From Candidatus Woesearchaeota archaeon CG11_big_fil_rev_8_21_14_0_20_43_8 (GTDB lineage Archaea > Nanobdellota > Nanobdellia > Woesearchaeales > CG08-08-20-14): 27,291 nucleotides of DNA. Each line of letters opens with the position of its first letter. The stretch's first letter is position 1. The stretch covers positions 1 to 27,291 of the forward strand of contig PCVE01000061.1 of NCBI GenBank assembly GCA_002762705.1. The letters are read 5' to 3'. The notes below the pieces were generated by a model. That model did not search any database. It saw only the letters and a program-made list of their open reading frames with translations, and had not been told where the DNA came from. Both the position numbers and the translations under genes were made by a program. Shown in pieces: positions 24,244 through 27,291 of the stretch.

Positions 24244-25667
24244 ATGAAACAAACAACATTAAGACCATACGGCATAAATGCCAACAAGAATATAACCTTT
24301 CCGGTCGGAACCACCGTAGCAGTCAAGAACTTCTATGGAAAGGTCGGCCTGGACAAGGCAGTAGGAAAGCACAAAGAAAGGGGCCGAAGCCTAAATTCTC
24401 TCATCCAGGCCCTTGTGAGCTATCGGCTCACAGAGAACCTGAGCATCAACAAGGCCAGCGATTGGATCAATCGGAAAGATGTCTTGCGAGAGTTCTGCCT
24501 CAGCAAATTCGAGCAACGGACCCTATTTCGAGCCCTTGAGATCATCGGCTCAAATAAGGAAGAGATCCTGCATGATATCCAGAACTCCCTTTTCTCCAAA
24601 TACGATTTCGAGCACACTGACATCAATATGGACTGGACGAGCTTTACTCTTTGGGGCGATAAATGCAAGAAGGGAAAATACGGATACAGTCGAGACCATA
24701 GACCCGACAAGAAGCAAGTGACGGTTGGCCTTTGTGAGCTTCGTGAGCCTATAAATATACCTATTGGTATGACTGTCATGCCAGGTAATACAAATGATCA
24801 GACTCACTTCAAGGAAACATTTCGGCAGGTGAGTCCCAAACTCAGAGATGGCTCTTTGGTGACTTACGATAAGGGAGCCAACTCAAAAGATAACAATGAA
24901 CTTGTCCTTGGAAGCAAGATGAAGTACCTGACCTCAAAGAAACTTATCTGAGCGATGATAAACGAATCAAGGCTTTTAGCAAGAGAAAGCTAGTCGACAA
25001 GGAAGCGGGAGTCTATGGTATAAAATACCAATTCCCAAGTCGAACAGATTATTTCTTCTTTTCAGAGAGACTCAAGAAAGATCAGCTTGAATCAAGTGTA
25101 AGACGGGCTCTTCAAAAATTTGAAGAGGCAAGGCAGATCCAGGAATGTCTTGACAAGAAACGAAAGATCCCAAAGAAATTCATGATAAACAATGCCCTTG
25201 TCTATGTGAAGTTCACTTTCCAGACAAAACTCAGAGAGCTTGGTGAAAAAGAAGCGTTGAAGTATATCAAAAAGCATTCTATTACTGGAAGAGAAGGATT
25301 TTTCTGCCTCACATCAAGCGAGAATTTGACACTTGAACAAGCGCTTCAAACTTATCGACGCAAAGACTCGATTGAGAAGATGATCAACTCGCTCAAGAAC
25401 GAGATTGAGATTAAACCATTGCGTGTCTGGACGGATAACAGCTTTGATGGGGCCATGCTTATCGGATTTTTGGCGCAGCTGATTATGGCGGTGATAAAGT
25501 ACGAATGCAAAGATCTCAGGAACACTTCCATAAAATTCATCAAAATCAGCCTAATGAATTTGACAGTTACGGTGGAATTTCTGCCGAAGGGAGGAAAAAG
25601 AGAGATTTTCTCAAACTTTGACCCCATAAATGAGCGGATTCTGATCCAATGTGGGGCGCCAACATAA
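24244..25667 (+). pseudogene. IS1634-like DDE transposase, frameshifted
   Basis: The first part (24244-24951, 235 residues) has the first Asp in NMDWTSF and the second in VTYDKGANS, plus the KYGYSRDHRPDKKQVTVGL and IPIGMTVMPGNTND segments typical of IS1634 transposases. It stops at TGA 24949-24951. The rest continues in the -1 frame (open through 24951 to 25667) with the third acidic region YRRKDSIEKMINSLKNE and the usual FLAQLIMAVIKY tail. Restoring one A near 24945 would give KKLNLSDDKR and a single protein of about 475 residues, so a one-base deletion is the likely lesion. The element probably cannot move by itself unless frameshifting occurs. Confidence 0.83.
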
Positions 25668-25688
25668 GATTTTGGAAGAAATTCAGGC

Positions 25689-25698
25689 AACTGTCAAA
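25689..25698 (+). repeat. Subterminal repeat of the IS right end
   Basis: AACTGTCAAA here repeats at 25727-25736 inside the right end, 38 bp apart. It may be a second transposase binding site or a relic of an earlier end. Confidence 0.4.
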
Positions 25699-25728
25699 TA
25701 GGATTTCTGGTTCAAAATAGCTAAGAAA

Positions 25729-25741
25729 CTGTCAAACTTGG
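25729..25741 (-). repeat. IS right inverted end
   Basis: CTGTCAAACTTGG, exact complement of the left end. Confidence 0.88.
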
Positions 25742-25750
25742 AATAAAAAT

Positions 25751-27291
25751 TTAGCTATACTCAGCCTTGAGTTCAAGAATATATCTCTTCTCCTCATCAG
25801 AACCAGGAGTCAGTGCAGTAACAGTAGCTGTATTTGAGATTTGAGTTAATTTATCACTTGTGATGTAGATAGTAGAATCATGCTCTGTCTTGTACTGGGA
25901 GATATCTCTTTTTGAAAGCGGCGTCTTTGAGATCTTCAGATACCGATTGTTGTTCTCAAGGATCTCGAAATTCTTGGTACGGGTGATCTTTTTTGGTGCC
26001 TTTTCGCTGATTTTAACTATCGGGCCGTCAAATACTGCTTCTGACACATCGTTGCTTTCATATGTGTCGAAATCCTTGAATCTGAAATCTAATAGTGAAC
26101 CATATTGATGGTAGTCCTTCAGCATATTCACATATCCGACATTCCTGTTGCCCGTCAATTTTTCGTATTTAAGGAATATATCAAAGAAATCATCGGTGAT
26201 ATAATCTGTCTTCTTGACGCAGAGCTTGTAGCCGTCTATCTTTATCGTATCTGTAAATTTATAGTCACCTGTCGTATTAGTGAATGTGTATGCGGATCCT
26301 TTTGGCAGTTCCATGCAGACAAATCCAGCGTTCATATCGATCTTTATAGTGGCCAGTGCGTCAGTGTCAAGCTTCTCCTCAAAGTCGAGATTCATGTACG
26401 ATAGTATCCCATCATGGAACTCATATTCTCCACCGCTCCCTATCCTGAGTGTGGTGCCGTCTTTCTTTGAATAGAATTTCAATCTGCCGTTCCCTTCGGG
26501 GATTATATCGAATCTGAGGAAACTGTCATCGAGCTTTATCGCGAACTCTTCTTCGATCGTGTATTCGACAGAGATACTCTCGCCTTTGTCAAGCGACATC
26601 TCGATGGAACTGTTGTCTATCGGGTTTGTCAGGTTCAGGGTGTTTTCATCTGTCTTTGATTCGATATCAAAACCCTTGTCTGTCGTGTTTATTATCCATC
26701 CGCCTTTTCCTTGCTTGTCTAATTCTATTGTGAGTCCGTTGTTTGTTATCTTCTTCTTGTCGATTGTGCCGTGTTTGGCATCTATATCCATCTGGCTGTT
26801 TATGTTGTCTTTGATGTATCTGTCAAGTATGGCATTTGGGATGTCTTTTAGGTTCTTCTTGTAGTCGATGTAATATTTTATCTGGTCTTTTGACATCTTT
26901 TTTGATAGTTCTTCATGGTCTTTTTCTGGAAGTTCGCTGATTATGTAATCGATTTTATCATTTGGTAGTCCTTGTATCTGGGATTGTGTCAGGCTTCTTA
27001 ATTGATCATCAGTCAAATGCTTGAGTATTTTCTTTAGTGTCTCTGATGAGAGTTTCTGCAGCTGGGTTGTTGTGAGTGATTGGATCTGACCTGCTGTCAG
27101 GTGTTCTGCTATCTTATTTAGTGCATCTGCGTCTAGTTTGTTCAATTGTCCTGGTGTTAGTGATTTTATCTGCGCTGGTGACAGTTTATCTGCGAGTGTG
27201 TTCAATGCTTCTGCGCTTAATTGGTTTAATTGCAATGCTGTGAGCGCTTTTGCCTGCGCGTCTGTCAGATGTTTTGCGATATTGCTTATCG
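25751..27291 (-). CDS. Large helical-repeat protein with beta-rich C-terminus (start missing)
   Basis: The frame remains open at the right edge of the window, so the start is outside; a TTG at 27235 is not a believable start because the same repeat pattern continues before it. The visible N-terminal part is a run of 28-residue units of the form L(T/S)xxQ(I/A)xxL(T)xxQLxxL...L..I..., predicted as paired helices. After a lysine-rich linker comes roughly 350 residues of beta-rich sequence (GGWIINTTDKGFDIES, SIEMSLDKGESISVEY, FAIKLDDSFLRFDII, ...) without a recognised catalytic motif, ending KAEYS. It resembles surface or scaffold proteins in style only. The stop is nine bases from the insertion sequence. 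Function unknown. Confidence 0.75.
   Translation of the reverse strand, partial: ISNIAKHLTDAQAKALTALQLNQLSAEALNTLADKLSPAQIKSLTPGQLNKLDADALNKIAEHLTAGQIQSLTTTQLQKLSSETLKKILKHLTDDQLRSLTQSQIQGLPNDKIDYIISELPEKDHEELSKKMSKDQIKYYIDYKKNLKDIPNAILDRYIKDNINSQMDIDAKHGTIDKKKITNNGLTIELDKQGKGGWIINTTDKGFDIESKTDENTLNLTNPIDNSSIEMSLDKGESISVEYTIEEEFAIKLDDSFLRFDIIPEGNGRLKFYSKKDGTTLRIGSGGEYEFHDGILSYMNLDFEEKLDTDALATIKIDMNAGFVCMELPKGSAYTFTNTTGDYKFTDTIKIDGYKLCVKKTDYITDDFFDIFLKYEKLTGNRNVGYVNMLKDYHQYGSLLDFRFKDFDTYESNDVSEAVFDGPIVKISEKAPKKITRTKNFEILENNNRYLKISKTPLSKRDISQYKTEHDSTIYITSDKLTQISNTATVTALTPGSDEEKRYILELKAEYS
26933..27291 (-). repeat. 28-residue (84-bp) tandem repeats
   Basis: Complete units occupy 27268-27185, 27184-27101, 27100-27017 and 27016-26933 (minus strand), beginning LTDAQAKALT, LSPAQIKSLT, LTAGQIQSLT and LTDDQLRSLT. 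Bases 27291-27269 hold the end of another unit (ISNIAKH), so the array goes on outside the window. Each unit contains two 14-residue half units, and the last is the most divergent. Confidence 0.88.

Larger units (their letters stand above)
24192..25741 (+). mobile_element. IS1634-like insertion sequence, 1550 bp
   Basis: The element is bounded by perfect 13-bp inverted ends, CCAAGTTTGACAG at 24192-24204 and its complement at 25729-25741, and contains one transposase of IS4-superfamily/IS1634 type. The size suits that family. No clear target duplication is seen next to the ends (TATAC on the left, AATAA on the right), so the insertion may be old or rearranged. It sits in the narrow gap between the HIT gene and the large repeat protein gene, nine bases after the stop of the latter, without breaking either. 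Confidence 0.85.

Noticed and set aside
24936..24951. Programmed -1 frameshift in the transposase at TCAAAGAAAC
   Set aside because: The site is not a full X XXY YYZ slippery heptamer, no clear stimulating structure follows, and adding one A restores a natural-looking protein.
24181..25750. Target-site duplication around the insertion sequence
   Set aside because: The bases outside the two ends do not match in direct orientation.

Overview
The window looks like a fragment of a DPANN-type archaeal genome, possibly Woesearchaeota or a relative; that lineage is an inference. The supporting signs are archaeal TATA boxes (TTTATAAAT-like) about 20-25 nt before many start codons with no leader, an archaeal-style P-loop ATPase with a nuclease-like tail, huge surface-type proteins, and small membrane proteins with an N-terminal helical domain. 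TGA ends many genes here, so TGA is a normal stop in this genome. No rRNA, tRNA or CRISPR array was seen.

Bases 1-14149 hold two giant head-to-tail genes and a small membrane protein. The first giant (over 2223 residues, its start lies left of the window) carries a zinc-peptidase-like HExxH module, a calcineurin-like phosphatase domain, an FHA-like domain, a second HExxH module of the same family and a duplicated beta-rich domain. The second (2271 residues, signal peptide, 13-nt overlap with the first) alternates three HipA/PI3K-like kinase-fold modules with two HExxH modules. Together they suggest a surface or secreted protein pair combining phosphorylation, dephosphorylation, phosphopeptide reading and proteolysis. 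I regard this as the candidate undescribed system of the window.

Bases 14256-21877 hold ordinary single genes, mostly with their own leaderless promoters: a bacterial-type glycerol-3-phosphate dehydrogenase (gpsA), CTP synthase (pyrG), an ATPase_2/DUF234 protein behind an array of four palindromes, an unusual radical SAM protein (CX4CX2C), a xylose-isomerase-like TIM barrel protein, and an operon of an MccF-like S66 peptidase with a small nucleotidyltransferase.

Bases 21949-25741 are a decayed, transfer-prone zone: a transporter gene reduced to its two ends, a 300-base stretch with a GC-rich hairpin and a gene scrap, a bacterial-type tyrosyl-tRNA synthetase gene broken by one TGA at a conserved glycine, an AT-rich HIT-family gene, and a 1550-bp IS1634-like insertion sequence with 13-bp perfect ends and a frameshifted transposase. 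From 25751 to the right edge runs the C-terminal part of another large protein with 28-residue helical repeats and a beta-rich tail.
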